Counted from the stretch's first letter, positions 8,962 to 18,490 are shown. The stretch is DNA of 64,000 nucleotides from Bradyrhizobium diazoefficiens (GCF_016599855.1 NZ_CP067041.1:2108001-2172000), one strand, 5' to 3'. Notes: generated from the letters alone by a model not told the origin. Program-made: numbers and translations.

Positions 8962-9537
8962 TCATCCCATCATCACGATACGGCTCCGCAACCGCGTCCG
9001 GGAGGAGCGGCCGAGCCGCCGCAGCAGGCGCGCTTCGGACCGGCGGGCCTGGGGCGGATAGCCGCCGATCCGGTCGTAATGATCACGCGCGATCAAAAGT
9101 CCCTGATCGCCGAGGGGCCCGATCAGCTTGCGCGCCACGGAACGCAGGAAATCGCGAAAGCTGGTATCGGCATAAGGCGAACGGGCGTAGCGGAATACAG
9201 CCGCACGATCGCGGCCGCTGGCTGCGACGGCCTGGATGAACTGGGTGGTCTCCTCGATCCAGCCGGTGTCCAGCACGGCACCGGCCGGGAGGAACATCAG
9301 CCAGGGGGAACGGGCCTGGAGTGCGCCGGCGGCGAGCGCCGCGCCTTGCGAGGCCCCCTCATAGCCGACGAAACGGCAGCCGGCGACGTCGGCAACGCGC
9401 TCGATGACGCCGTTTCGGCTGCCGTCCACGAGCAGAACTTCCTTGATGACGCCCGCAGCGGCACCGGGTACCAGCGCGGCCAGCGTTGCGACCGTCGTCT
9501 GCTCGACGCCTTCGGTTGGTATGATGACGCTCAGCAT
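8962..9537 (-). CDS. Family 2-type glycosyltransferase (short)
   Basis: The 191-residue protein has a GT-A nucleotide-sugar fold start, MLSVIIPTEGVEQTTVATLAAL, a VLLVDGSRNGV strand-loop in the place of the usual VDDGSTD, and an ASQGAALAAGALQARSPWLMFLPAGAVLDTGWI segment equivalent to the acceptor/metal region. It is shorter than typical family 2 enzymes (~230-300) and its usual DxD is replaced by PAGA, so catalytic activity is uncertain. It has no membrane helix. Neighbours give no pathway. The start ATG at 9537 is the first in frame. Confidence 0.7.
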   Translation of the reverse strand: MLSVIIPTEGVEQTTVATLAALVPGAAAGVIKEVLLVDGSRNGVIERVADVAGCRFVGYEGASQGAALAAGALQARSPWLMFLPAGAVLDTGWIEETTQFIQAVAASGRDRAAVFRYARSPYADTSFRDFLRSVARKLIGPLGDQGLLIARDHYDRIGGYPPQARRSEARLLRRLGRSSRTRLRSRIVMMG

Positions 9538-9641
9538 GATTGAGGCTTCAATGGCCGCACTTCGGGAGAAGCGTAGCTCGTTATCAAGATGTCATAAACA
9601 TGCTCCGGTGCCGAGTGCAACTTTTCGGCGGAGTTTCGGTC

Positions 9642-9718
9642 TTCGATGGTAAACTGTCGGAGCCATTGCATCGAAAAGTACCCCCTGCGGGGGTGGCAAT
9701 GTTGCCGAATATTTCGGC
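9642..9718. promoter_or_regulatory. Stack of perfect palindromes, possible structured leader
   Basis: Within 77 bases there are four perfect inverted repeats: TTCGATG (9642-9648) with CATCGAA (9669-9675); ACCCCC-TGC-GGGGGT (9680-9694); GGCAA-TG-TTGCC (9695-9706); and GCCGAA-TAT-TTCGGC (9704-9718), the last two sharing three bases. The region lies in a 326-base gap, 146 bases before the DUF155 gene at 9864 and divergent from the glycosyltransferase gene. The rest of the gap shows nothing recognisable. Confidence 0.5.
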
Positions 9719-9863
9719 GCAGGCTCGCCTTGACGGTATTAACTTGGAGTTTCGCTCGGATGTTGCGCGGCATGCAGGCAGTTCGCAATCCTGCAACAAG
9801 AGGATACGAGCGAATCCAGGGACGGAAAACCATGCAGTCTACGGTGCTGACGGGGGGCTTCGC

Positions 9864-10703
9864 ATGAACGCCGATCAACTTGCTGTTAGCGCGCCGGTAA
9901 CTTCGCCGAAGCCGGACGCCGCGCCGACCTTGCGGATTCGGGCGTTGATGCTGGGCGACCGCATTAACGCCTCCGGCCTCGAACTCGGCACGCTGGTATC
10001 GTCGACGCCGGCCGCCTTCCGCGTCCATGCCGGCCTTGCCGTGATCTTTCGCTACGGCGTCGTGGTGCTGATCGGCCTGCTTCCGTCGGAGGAGAAGGTG
10101 CTGATCGACAGCCTCAAGTCGCGCGTGATCGGCGAGCTCAGCCCGTATGAAGAGGAGACCGCGCAAGCACAGCTTTGCCACGATGAAAGCGCCGAGGCGA
10201 TACAGCCGGGCGGGCCGATCAATCTCTCCAAGTTTTCCGACGAACGCCTGCTGCTGATCGCGGACGCACTCGCCAAGAGCACGTCGCTGGCGCGCGACGA
10301 GCGGCGTGTTGCTGCGGTCTTCGATGTCATCGAACCCTTTGCGCGGGAGCTCGCTGAGAAGGGCCGCACGTCGCGGCGGCGCAAGGGCATCTTGCAGCTC
10401 ATCGGCAACGCGCTGCTGGTCCAGCAGCGCGTCGCCGGCCGCGTCGCCGTCGCTGAGAAACCCGACGCGCTCTGGGAAAAGCCACAGCTCGACCGCCTTT
10501 ATGCACGTCTGGAAGACGAATACGAGCTGAAGGAGCGTCTCGACACGCTCGAGCGCAAGCTCACGGTCGTCGCCGAGACTGCCGATGCGCTGACAGACAT
10601 CATCGACACCCAGCGTTCGCTCCGCCTCGAAATCGCGGTAGTGGTGCTGATCGTGATCGAAGTCGCGATCGGGGGCTATCAGATTATTGCCGGGATTCAT
10701 TAG
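9864..10703 (+). CDS. DUF155 / RMD1-like membrane protein
   Basis: This 279-residue protein resembles the RMD1/DUF155 family: an N-terminal region with LRIRALMLGDRIN, a beta segment AVIFRYGVVVLIGL, a long helical body (RLYARLEDEYELKERLDTLERKL is a likely coiled coil near 215-240), and one C-terminal membrane helix (IAVVVLIVIEVAIGGYQII). In yeast and plant relatives these proteins work in organelles; bacterial function is not established. The ATG at 9864 follows CGGGGGG; the open frame continues upstream, but through the palindrome stack, so the longer start is unlikely. It is convergent with ackA. Confidence 0.75.
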   Translation: MNADQLAVSAPVTSPKPDAAPTLRIRALMLGDRINASGLELGTLVSSTPAAFRVHAGLAVIFRYGVVVLIGLLPSEEKVLIDSLKSRVIGELSPYEEETAQAQLCHDESAEAIQPGGPINLSKFSDERLLLIADALAKSTSLARDERRVAAVFDVIEPFARELAEKGRTSRRRKGILQLIGNALLVQQRVAGRVAVAEKPDALWEKPQLDRLYARLEDEYELKERLDTLERKLTVVAETADALTDIIDTQRSLRLEIAVVVLIVIEVAIGGYQIIAGIH

Positions 10704-10746
10704 CGCTGAGCTGCGCGTTGTCGCGCGCTATGTCTCAGCGAATCCC

Positions 10747-10836
10747 AGTATCGTAGGGTGGGCAAAGGCGCACTTGCGCCGTGCCCACCACCTAGAATTG
10801 GTGGGCACGCTTCCGCTTTGTCCGCACTACGATACT
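10747..10836. repeat. Nested inverted repeat, family E (GTAGGGTGGGC type)
   Basis: AGTATCGTA (10747-10755) pairs with TACGATACT (10828-10836), and inside it CGTGCCCACCA (10780-10790) pairs with TGGTGGGCACG (10799-10809) around an 8-base loop. The element separates convergent DUF155 and ackA genes and its right arm covers the last codons of ackA, so it may also act as a terminator. Confidence 0.75.
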
Positions 10837-12020
10837 GCCTCCGTAGCTTGCAGCACCCCAACGCAATGCCGCGCGATGATCAGTTCCTCGTTAGTTGGGA
10901 TCACGAAGACATCCACGGCGCTATCGCCGGCGCTGATGCGCTCGCGGCCCTCGTCATTCGCGGCCGCATCGATGCGCACGCCGAGCCACCCAAGACGCTC
11001 GCCGATGGCGCTGCGAATCTCCTTGGCATGTTCGCCAATGCCGCCGGTGAAGATCAGGCAGTCCAATCCGCCAAGAGTGGTTGCCATGACCGCGATCTCC
11101 TGCGCCGCGCGGAAGGTGAAGAGATCGACCGCCTCCCGCGCCGCGGCCTCGCTGCTCGCCATCAACGTGCGCATGTCCGCGGAGATGCCGGAGACGCCGA
11201 GCAAGCCGGACTCGTGATAGAGCAGGTGCTGGACATTCTCGACCGACATGCTTTCGTGCTGCAGCAGATAGAGCAGCACGCCGGGATCGATGGCGCCGCA
11301 GCGGGTACCCATCACGAGACCATCGAGCGGCGTCAGCCCCATCGTGGTGTCGGCGCTGCGGCCGTCGCGTATCGCGCAGAGGCTGGCACCATTGCCGAGA
11401 TGGGCGATGACGGTGCGTTTGGTTGCAAGCTGCGGCGCTATCTCGGCGAACCGGCCGGCAACATATTCGAAGGAGAGGCCGTGAAAGCCGTAGCGCCGGA
11501 GGCCGCGCTCTTCATAGCGTCGCGGAATGGCGAAGCGGCTCGCGGGCGGTGTCAGGCCGTGATGGAAGGCGGTATCGAAACAGGCGATCTGCGTCAGTGA
11601 CGGCTTGATCGCCCTGATGGCACGGACCGGCGCCAGGCAGCGCGGCTGATGCAACGGCGCCAGCGGCGTGAGTGCCTCCAGCTTCCTGTAGACCTCTTCA
11701 CTCAGTTGAACCGGACCGGAATAGTCTTGCCCGCCATGAACGATGCGGTGACCGACGGCGCGCAGGCAGCCCTCGCCAAAGCGGTCCTCGATAAAGGCGA
11801 GCACGTCGGCGAACAGATGATCGCCGTCGGCATCCGATCCCTCCCTCTGCTTCTCGAACAGCGTCTCGCCCGAGGGACTCTTTGCCACAAGCCGCGGCTT
11901 CGTCTCGTGCTCGTCGAGCAGGCCGTTGCAGAGCAGGGCAGGCCCGCTGGGCGCGATCTCGAACAAGCCGAACTTGATGCTCGACGAGCCCGAGTTGAGG
12001 ACGAGGACCGTGTCGGACAT
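10827..12020 (-). CDS. ackA: Acetate kinase
   Basis: This 397-residue cytoplasmic enzyme interconverts acetyl phosphate + ADP and acetate + ATP. All family signatures are visible: VLNSGSSSIKFGLF at the N-terminus, GHRIVHGG, CFDTAFHHGLTP, RYGFHGLSFEYVA, the nucleotide motif HLGNGASLCAI, TRCGAIDPG and FTGGIGEHA. The ATG at 12020 gives the conserved MSDTVLVLNSG start; a longer frame would overlap xfp. It begins 8 bases after the xfp stop, so the two form one operon in which phosphoketolase supplies acetyl phosphate. A repeat element covers its 3' end. Confidence 0.95.
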   Translation of the reverse strand: MSDTVLVLNSGSSSIKFGLFEIAPSGPALLCNGLLDEHETKPRLVAKSPSGETLFEKQREGSDADGDHLFADVLAFIEDRFGEGCLRAVGHRIVHGGQDYSGPVQLSEEVYRKLEALTPLAPLHQPRCLAPVRAIRAIKPSLTQIACFDTAFHHGLTPPASRFAIPRRYEERGLRRYGFHGLSFEYVAGRFAEIAPQLATKRTVIAHLGNGASLCAIRDGRSADTTMGLTPLDGLVMGTRCGAIDPGVLLYLLQHESMSVENVQHLLYHESGLLGVSGISADMRTLMASSEAAAREAVDLFTFRAAQEIAVMATTLGGLDCLIFTGGIGEHAKEIRSAIGERLGWLGVRIDAAANDEGRERISAGDSAVDVFVIPTNEELIIARHCVGVLQATEAVS

Positions 12021-12028
12021 GGCCGCCT

Positions 12029-14443
12029 TCAGTCGCCAGCTTCGGCCGGCGTGTTGCCACCGGCACTGTTCTGCCAGACCCATTTTTGGATTTCCGGCAT
12101 GTCCTCGCCATGCTCGCGCACGTAACGCGAATGTTCGATCAGCTTGTCGCGGAACTGCTGCTTCACCTGCGCGGCCTTGGTCGCGAGATCAGGCACGCGT
12201 TCGATCGCCTCGATCGCGAGATGGTAACGGTCGAGCCCGTTGAGCACGACCATGTCGAACGGCGTCGTCGTGGTGCCTTCCTCGGCAAAGCCACGCACAT
12301 GCATGCCGATATGATTGGTGCGGTTATAGGTGAGACGATGGATGAGGTGGGGATAGCCGTGATAGGCGAAAATGACAGGCTTGTCCGATGTGAACAGGCT
12401 GTCGAAGTCGCGATCGCTCAGGCCATGCGGATGCTGGTCGTTCGGCTGCAGCGTCATGAGGTCGACGACGTTGACGACACGGATCTTGAGGTCCGGCAGC
12501 GTCTTGCGCAGCAGGTCGACGGCAGCGAGTGTCTCCAGCGTCGGCACGTCGCCGGCGCAGGCCATCACCACGTCGGGCTCGCCGGTCGTGCCTTCCGTGC
12601 CGGCCCAGGTCCAGATGCCGATGCCGGCATCGCAATGCGTCGCGGCCTCCTGCATCGACAGCCATTGCGGCGCCGGCTGCTTGCCGGCGACGATGACGTT
12701 GATACGGCTATAGGTGCGCAGGCAATGGTCGGCGATCCACAGCAGCGTGTTGGCGTCTGGCGGCAAGTAGATGCGGACGATATCGGCCTTCTTGTTGGCG
12801 ACGAGATCGACGAAGCCGGGATCCTGATGGCTGAAACCGTTATGGTCTTGCCGCCAGACATGCGAGGTGAGGAGATAGTTGAGCGAGGCGATCGGCCGCC
12901 GCCAAGGCAAGTGTCGCGTCACCTTCAGCCATTTGGCGTGCTGGTTGAACATGGAATCCACGATGTGGATGAAGGCCTCGTAGCAGGAGAACAAGCCGTA
13001 CCGTCCGGTGAGCAGATATCCCTCCAGCCAGCCTTGGCAGAGATGCTCGCTCAGCACCTCCATGACGCGGCCGTCCTGCGCGAGATGGACATCGAAAGAT
13101 TCGGTCGGCTCCATCCAGACCCGTTCGGTCGCCTCGAACACCGCGTCTAACCGGTTTGACGCCGTCTCGTCCGGGCCCATGATGCGGAAGTTTCGCTGTT
13201 GCGCATTGAGGCGGATGACGTCGCGCAAGAACTTGCCGAGCTCGCGCGTCGCTTCGCCGGTGACAGCGCCGGGCTGCGGCACCTCGACGGCGAAACTGCG
13301 GAAGTCCGGCAGCTTCAGCTCCTTCTTCAGCAGCCCGCCATTGGCGTGCGGATTGGCGCCCATGCGCCTATTACCTTCGGGCGCGAGAGCTTGCAGCTCC
13401 GGAATGAGCGCGCCGCTTTTGTCGAAGAGCTTTTCCGGCTCGTAGCTGCGCATCCAGTCTTCGAGAATCTTTAAGTGCGCCGGATTCTCGCGGCAGTTCG
13501 CAATGGGCACCTGATGCGCGCGCCAAAAGCCCTCGACCTTCTTGCCGTCGACTTCCTTCGGGCCGGTCCAGCCCTTCGGGCTGCGCAGCACGATCATCGG
13601 CCAGCGCGGCCGCTCGATCGTTTTGCGTCCGTCGCGGGCGTGCTGCTGGATCGAGCGGATGCTGGCAAGTGCGACGTCCAGCGCATCCGCCATGGCGCGG
13701 TGCATCAATTTGGGATGGTCGCCCTCGACGAACAGCGGCTCGTGACCGAAGCCGCGAAAGAGGTCGCGGATCTCGCTGTCAGGCATCCGGCCGAGCACGG
13801 TCGGGTTGGCGATCTTGTAGCCGTTGAGATGCAGGATCGGCAGCACCGCGCCGTCATGCGCTGGATTGAGGAACTTGTTGGACTGCCACGACGCCGCGAG
13901 CGGGCCGGTTTCGGCCTCGCCGTCGCCGACGACACAGGCGACGGTCAGGTCGGGATTATCGAACGCCGCGCCATAGGCGTGCACCAGCGCGTAGCCGAGT
14001 TCGCCACCCTCGTGGATCGAGCCAGGTGTTTCCGGCGCCGCGTGGCTCGGAATGCCGCCGGGAAAGGAGAACTGCCTGAAAAGTTTTCGCAATCCGTCGG
14101 CGTCGCGCGCGATATCAGGATAGATCTCGCTGTAGCTGCCTTCGAGGTAAGTGTTGGCGACCATGCCTGGGCCGCCATGGCCGGGACCGCAGACATAGAT
14201 CACGTCGAGGTCCAGCGCGCGGATCACGCGGTTGAGGTGGGCGTAGATGAAGTTCAATCCGGGCGTCGTGCCCCAATGGCCGAGCAAACGCGGCTTGATG
14301 TGCTTGGGCTGCAGCGGCTCGCGCAGCAGCGGGTTGTCGAGCAGATAGATCTGCCCGACAGAGAGATAATTCGCGGCGCGCCAATAGCGATCGAGGAGAT
14401 CGAGGTCAGTGCTCGCCGTGCGCGATTGTTGTTGATTTGTCAT
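12029..14443 (-). CDS. xfp: Phosphoketolase (xylulose-5-P/fructose-6-P)
   Basis: This 804-residue thiamine diphosphate enzyme splits xylulose 5-phosphate (and often fructose 6-phosphate) with inorganic phosphate into acetyl phosphate plus glyceraldehyde 3-phosphate (or erythrose 4-phosphate). Visible family features are [39 protein letters not shown], the cofactor region [16 protein letters not shown], and [15 protein letters not shown] in the central domain. Length is the usual ~800. The ATG at 14443 has CAGGA just upstream; a GTG six codons earlier is less likely. Followed by ackA after 8 bases, it forms a pathway giving ATP and acetate without the lower half of glycolysis. Confidence 0.95.
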   Translation of the reverse strand: MTNQQQSRTASTDLDLLDRYWRAANYLSVGQIYLLDNPLLREPLQPKHIKPRLLGHWGTTPGLNFIYAHLNRVIRALDLDVIYVCGPGHGGPGMVANTYLEGSYSEIYPDIARDADGLRKLFRQFSFPGGIPSHAAPETPGSIHEGGELGYALVHAYGAAFDNPDLTVACVVGDGEAETGPLAASWQSNKFLNPAHDGAVLPILHLNGYKIANPTVLGRMPDSEIRDLFRGFGHEPLFVEGDHPKLMHRAMADALDVALASIRSIQQHARDGRKTIERPRWPMIVLRSPKGWTGPKEVDGKKVEGFWRAHQVPIANCRENPAHLKILEDWMRSYEPEKLFDKSGALIPELQALAPEGNRRMGANPHANGGLLKKELKLPDFRSFAVEVPQPGAVTGEATRELGKFLRDVIRLNAQQRNFRIMGPDETASNRLDAVFEATERVWMEPTESFDVHLAQDGRVMEVLSEHLCQGWLEGYLLTGRYGLFSCYEAFIHIVDSMFNQHAKWLKVTRHLPWRRPIASLNYLLTSHVWRQDHNGFSHQDPGFVDLVANKKADIVRIYLPPDANTLLWIADHCLRTYSRINVIVAGKQPAPQWLSMQEAATHCDAGIGIWTWAGTEGTTGEPDVVMACAGDVPTLETLAAVDLLRKTLPDLKIRVVNVVDLMTLQPNDQHPHGLSDRDFDSLFTSDKPVIFAYHGYPHLIHRLTYNRTNHIGMHVRGFAEEGTTTTPFDMVVLNGLDRYHLAIEAIERVPDLATKAAQVKQQFRDKLIEHSRYVREHGEDMPEIQKWVWQNSAGGNTPAEAGD

Positions 14444-14604
14444 ATTCCTGCCGACCTTCACCAGGGATCGTCACCAACCGGGTTCCGGCGAGATCGATCC
14501 CAAGCGGGATCGCGGTCACACGGTGTTGCGTGAGGCCAACGGTTCGCGCGCGAAGGTTGGGCAGCGCTACTGTGCATGGGGTTGTTTTCGCGTTTTTCAT
14601 TCTT

Positions 14605-14636
14605 GTTCTTGATTTGTTCCGATTGCGTGCTATCTT
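14605..14636 (+). promoter_or_regulatory. LexA-type SOS box within promoter
   Basis: GTTC (14605-14608), seven bases, GTTC (14616-14619) exactly matches the direct-repeat LexA site of alphaproteobacteria (GTTC-N7-GTTC). It overlaps a -35 candidate TTGATT (14609-14614), with TATCTT (14631-14636) 16 bases downstream as -10. The -10 lies only 7 bases before the ATG at 14643, so transcription may start at or next to the start codon. Confidence 0.7.
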
Positions 14637-14642
14637 GGCTGC

Positions 14643-15806
14643 ATGAGTCCAGCATCTTCTTCTGCTCTCAAGCACCCGCCGGTCACGGCGCCCTCCGAGC
14701 CGGCGGGTGCGCCTTCTGATTTCCCCGAGCTTGGTGTCGCGATCGACCGCGCGCGAAGGCACGGGCGCGGCGCGCAGTCCAACGCCAGCGGCCGCTTTGA
14801 AGCCGAGGCGCGCGTCGCCTTCGACGATGGCTGGCAGAGCCTGGAAGATCTGCCGCCGTTCAAGACGAATGTCAGCGTCGACACCTCGCGCAAGGTGATC
14901 ACCCGCAACGATTCCCCCGACATTGGCTTCGATCGCTCGATCAATCCCTATCGCGGCTGCGAGCACGGCTGCGTCTATTGCTTCGCGCGGCCGACGCATG
15001 CCTATCTCGGCTTGTCGCCGGGGCTCGACTTCGAGTCGAAGCTGTTCGTGAAGCCCGAGGCCCCGGCGCTGCTCGAGAAGGAGCTTGCGGCCGCCGGCTA
15101 CGAGCCGCGGATGATCGCGATCGGCACCAACACGGACCCCTATCAGCCGATCGAGCGTGAGCGCAAGATCATGCGCGGCATTCTCGAGGTGTTGGAGCGC
15201 ACCGGCCATCCTGTCGGCATCGTCACCAAGTCCGCGCTGGTGGTGCGCGACGTCGACATTCTCGCGCGCATGGCCAAGCGCAATCTCGCCAAAGTCGCGA
15301 TCTCAGTCACCTCGCTCGACCCAAAACTCGCGCGTACCATGGAGCCGCGCGCCTCGACGCCGCCGAAGCGGCTGGAGGCGCTGAAGCAGCTTTCGGAGGC
15401 CGGCATTCCGACCACCGTGATGGTCGCGCCCGTGATCCCAGCGCTGAACGATGCAGAGATCGAGCGCATCCTCGATGCGGCTGCCCATGCCGGCGTCAGG
15501 GAAGCCTCCTACGTGCTGCTGCGGCTGCCGCTGGAGGTGCGCGATCTCTTCCGCGAATGGCTGATGGCGAATTATCCGGATCGCTACCGCCACGTCTTCA
15601 CCCTGATCCGCGACATGCGCGGCGGCCGCGACTACGATGCGAAATGGGGCGAGCGGATGAAGGGCACGGGACCGATGGCCTGGACCATCGGCCGCCGTTT
15701 CGAGATCGCCTGCGACCGGCTCGGGCTCAACAAGCGCCGGTCGAAGCTGACCACGGATCACTTTGCCCGGCCAAAGAAGAACGGCGATCAGCTCAGCCTG
15801 TTTTGA
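14643..15806 (+). CDS. PA0069-type / SPL-like radical SAM protein
   Basis: This 387-residue protein carries the radical SAM cluster motif CEHGCVYC (Cys106, Cys110, Cys113) in the context NPYRGCEHGCVYCFARP, which marks the COG1533 (SplB-like) group. It also has AIGTNTDPYQPIER and GIVTKSALVVRDVD segments of the TIM-barrel core. Members are related to spore photoproduct lyase and are often called DNA repair proteins, but the reaction of this subgroup is not established. The promoter contains a LexA-type box, supporting a link to DNA damage. There is no room for a normal Shine-Dalgarno after the likely transcription start, suggesting a leaderless message. Confidence 0.88.
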   Translation: MSPASSSALKHPPVTAPSEPAGAPSDFPELGVAIDRARRHGRGAQSNASGRFEAEARVAFDDGWQSLEDLPPFKTNVSVDTSRKVITRNDSPDIGFDRSINPYRGCEHGCVYCFARPTHAYLGLSPGLDFESKLFVKPEAPALLEKELAAAGYEPRMIAIGTNTDPYQPIERERKIMRGILEVLERTGHPVGIVTKSALVVRDVDILARMAKRNLAKVAISVTSLDPKLARTMEPRASTPPKRLEALKQLSEAGIPTTVMVAPVIPALNDAEIERILDAAAHAGVREASYVLLRLPLEVRDLFREWLMANYPDRYRHVFTLIRDMRGGRDYDAKWGERMKGTGPMAWTIGRRFEIACDRLGLNKRRSKLTTDHFARPKKNGDQLSLF

Positions 15807-15971
15807 GGTGTTCCAGAGGGAGGTTGCGAGTGGAACGACAGGTGCCGCATCTCGGTGTCGTCTTGGACAAGCGCAGATCGGGGACGACGGCAGAGGAGTG
15901 GCGGGCTGAATAGCGGGAATTATCCACGGTTCCAGGTTGCGCTGGCCGGGCTGCTTGCGCACGATCCGGCC

Positions 15972-16760
15972 ATGATTCGGGACAAGTCCGCCAGCAAGCC
16001 GGCCAAAGACGCGCCGCAGGAGGCAGTTGCCAAGAAGGCTCTGCCTGCGAAACCGCCAAGCTTCCGCCGCGAGCGCGCGCTGATCAAGCGCGGCGTCTGG
16101 CCGGTCGCAGGCTGCGACGAGGCGGGCCGCGGGCCGCTCGCCGGTCCGGTGGTTGCGGCCGCGGTGATTCTCGATCCTGACCGCATTCCGCGCGGCATCG
16201 ACGATTCCAAGCGGCTGACCGCGGAGGAGCGTGAAAGGCTGTTCGACAGGATCTGCGCCACCGCGCAGGTCTCGGTCGTCGTCGCCTCACGCGCCCGGAT
16301 CGACCGCGACAACATTTTGCGTGCCTCGCTCTGGGCGCTGAAGCGCGCGGTGGTCGCATTGCCCGAGCCGCCGAAGCACGTTTTCGTCGACGGCCGCGAC
16401 CGCCTCGACACCGCCTGCGACTGCGAGGCCGTGATCGGTGGCGACGGCATCGTGCTGTCGATCGCTGCCGCCTCCATCGTCGCCAAGGTGACGCGCGACC
16501 GGCTGATGTGCGCGCTGGCGCAGGACTGCCCCGGCTACGGCTTCGAGCAGCACAAGGGCTACAGCGTCCCCGAGCATCTCGATGCGCTCGACCGCCTCGG
16601 CCCCACCGTCCACCACCGTAGCTTCTTCGCCCCGGTCGCCGCCGCCCGCGCCAAGCACATGCCTTGGACGGTCGAGCCGGCGCGGGATCTGTTCGCGGTC
16701 ACCGAGGTCGAACTGCAACTGGAGGCGACCGTGGACATCGATGCTTCAACGGGCCTCTAG
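15972..16760 (+). CDS. rnhB: Ribonuclease HII
   Basis: This 262-residue enzyme cuts RNA in RNA-DNA hybrids and starts removal of single ribonucleotides from DNA. The catalytic Asp49-Glu50 pair lies in [26 protein letters not shown] gives the third acidic residue, and [10 protein letters not shown] and [12 protein letters not shown] are further family signatures. An N-terminal Lys/Ala/Pro-rich stretch (~1-40) precedes the fold, as is common in Rhizobiales. The ATG at 15972 is taken because upstream in-frame codons look noncoding. It follows the LexA-box gene on the same strand after 165 bases and might share its transcript; both concern DNA integrity. Confidence 0.93.
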   Translation: MIRDKSASKPAKDAPQEAVAKKALPAKPPSFRRERALIKRGVWPVAGCDEAGRGPLAGPVVAAAVILDPDRIPRGIDDSKRLTAEERERLFDRICATAQVSVVVASRARIDRDNILRASLWALKRAVVALPEPPKHVFVDGRDRLDTACDCEAVIGGDGIVLSIAAASIVAKVTRDRLMCALAQDCPGYGFEQHKGYSVPEHLDALDRLGPTVHHRSFFAPVAAARAKHMPWTVEPARDLFAVTEVELQLEATVDIDASTGL

Positions 16761-16859
16761 GGTAGACTGTCGTTGCCACAACGCGTGGCGCCCCTTATCA
16801 AAACAGATATGAGCGAATAGGGCCGGCTGGACGGGTTGGCTGCATCTTGCGGGCGTTGC

Positions 16860-18368
16860 ATGCGGTTTACCTCCCTGGTCATCGAGCTCATCCGCGCCCG
16901 GCCGCGGCTGATCGTCTGGATTGCCGTGCTCGCGCAGGCCGCGATGTGGCTGCTGGTGGCGCTGTTGTTCTACAGCAGCCCGCCCGGTAGCCTTGCGACC
17001 TTGCTGGCGTTCGGCCGCGAATATCAGGTCGGCACTGATCTCGGGCCGCCGCTGTCGCTCTGGCTCGCCGACATCGCCTATCGCGCCGCGGGCGGCCACA
17101 TGTTCGGCGTTTACGTGCTGGCCGAGCTCTGCGAGGTCGCGACCTTCATCGCGCTCTATCACCTGGCGCGCGCCGTGGTCGGCTCTCAGCAGGCGGTGCT
17201 CGCCGTGCTCTTGACCATGACGGGGCTGGCCTTCTCCTCGTCGGCGCTCGATTTCGGCCCGCTGATCCTGGCGCGGCCATTGTGGGCGCTGCTGCTGCTG
17301 CATTCCTGGCAGATCATCGGCCAGCGCCGCGGCAATGCCTGGTTCGCCTGGTCGATCGAGGCCGGCCTGCTGCTCCTGACCACCCCGGCCGCGATCTTCC
17401 TGCTCGCGCTGCTCGTCATTTTCGCTATCTCGACCGCCGGCGGCCGCCGGACGTTGCGCGCGCTCGATCCGCTGTTCGCGCTCGTCGTCGTCGCCGTGCT
17501 GGCGCTGCCCTATGCGGTCTGGCTGATGCGCGCGGAGAGCCTTGTGCTACCGGCTTTGCCGCAGATTGCGGATCTCGGCGCCCGTGCGATCCACGCCGTC
17601 TGGCTGCTCGGCGGCCTCGTGCTCGGTGCAGTGGCGATCCCGGTGCTGAGCTTCCTCAACACACCCCTGTTCGCCGGCAAGAGCGAGGAGGCGCCGATCA
17701 TCTACCGGCCTCCGGTCGAACCGCTCGCGCGCAACTTCGTCTATTTCTTCGCGCTCGCGCCGGCACTCGGTGCGGTCCTGATCTCCGGCCTGTTCGGGCT
17801 CGACGTCGTCGTCGGCGGTGCCGGCGTCGTGCTGGTCATGTCGGGCCTTGCTATGGTCGTCATAGCCGGCGATCTCATCGCGATGCGCCGCGCCCGAATG
17901 CTTCGCACGGTGTGGATAGCGGCCATCGTGGCACCCGCCGCCGGCGTCGTGCTAGCCGTGCTGTTCCTGCCCTGGAGCGGCTCCGGCGAGATCGCGACCT
18001 CGATGCCGGCCCGTGCGATCTCGGATTTTTTCGACGAAAGCTTTGCCCGCCGCACCAACCATCGCCTGCGCGCGGTCGCAGGTGAAACCCAGCTTGCGAG
18101 CCTGATCACGCTGCACTCCGGCCGGCCCCATCTGTTCATCGATGCCGATCCTGCGCGCACGCCGTGGATGTCACAGGCCAAATTCAGCGAGAGCGGCGGT
18201 GTCGTGGTCTGGCGTGCTTCCGATACCGCCGGCACCCCGCCGCCCGAGATCCTTGCGCGCTTTCCCGGCATCGTGCCGGAAGTGCCGCGTGCCTTCGAAT
18301 GGCTGGTGACCGGACGTCAGCAACTGCTGCGTATCGGCTGGGCCATCGTGCGGCCGAAGGGGGCGTGA
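16860..18368 (+). CDS. GT39-like polytopic membrane glycosyltransferase homologue
   Basis: This 502-residue integral membrane protein has about ten hydrophobic segments. The first (IVWIAVLAQAAMWLLVALLFY) is followed by a loop with REYQVGTDLGPPLSLWLADIAYRAAG, which occupies the place of the acceptor-binding first periplasmic loop of ArnT/dolichyl-phosphate-mannose transferases (GT39). The C-terminal ~110 residues are a soluble periplasmic domain. It would use a polyprenyl-phosphate sugar to modify a cell envelope component; donor and acceptor are unknown. The ATG at 16860 with GGGCG upstream is preferred to a TTG at 16836. A repeat element follows the stop. Confidence 0.7.
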   Translation: MRFTSLVIELIRARPRLIVWIAVLAQAAMWLLVALLFYSSPPGSLATLLAFGREYQVGTDLGPPLSLWLADIAYRAAGGHMFGVYVLAELCEVATFIALYHLARAVVGSQQAVLAVLLTMTGLAFSSSALDFGPLILARPLWALLLLHSWQIIGQRRGNAWFAWSIEAGLLLLTTPAAIFLLALLVIFAISTAGGRRTLRALDPLFALVVVAVLALPYAVWLMRAESLVLPALPQIADLGARAIHAVWLLGGLVLGAVAIPVLSFLNTPLFAGKSEEAPIIYRPPVEPLARNFVYFFALAPALGAVLISGLFGLDVVVGGAGVVLVMSGLAMVVIAGDLIAMRRARMLRTVWIAAIVAPAAGVVLAVLFLPWSGSGEIATSMPARAISDFFDESFARRTNHRLRAVAGETQLASLITLHSGRPHLFIDADPARTPWMSQAKFSESGGVVVWRASDTAGTPPPEILARFPGIVPEVPRAFEWLVTGRQQLLRIGWAIVRPKGA

Positions 18369-18390
18369 GCCGCTCGCGAACTTTCTCCGT

Positions 18391-18470
18391 CGTCATTGCG
18401 AGCGCAGCGAAGCAATCCAGAGTCTTTCCGCGGTGACAGTCTGGATTGCTTCGCTACGCTCGCAATGACG
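18391..18470. repeat. Intergenic inverted-repeat element, family B (CGTCATTGCGAGCGCAGCGAA)
   Basis: The left arm CGTCATTGCGAGCGCAGCGA, then AGCAATCCAG, is answered by CTGGATTGCTTCGCTACGCT then CGCAATGACG, with a CGGTGACA-containing loop. Near-identical copies lie at 27496-27575, 38730-38816 and 56362-56442. Confidence 0.9.
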
Positions 18471-18490
18471 GGGAGGGAGCGTGCTGCCCC

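Noticed and set aside
8962-9537. Glycosyltransferase gene as a pseudogene
   Set aside because: It is short and lacks a clear DxD, but the frame is intact, codon use is normal and the fold pattern is coherent, so I kept it as a gene with lower confidence.
14444-14604. FixK/FNR-type box upstream of xfp
   Set aside because: I searched for TTGAT-N4-ATCAA because phosphoketolase could be oxygen-controlled, but found only a half-site-like TTGATT, which belongs to the -35/LexA region of the opposite gene. A CGATCCC-AAGC-GGGATCG palindrome at 14495-14512 is present but unexplained.
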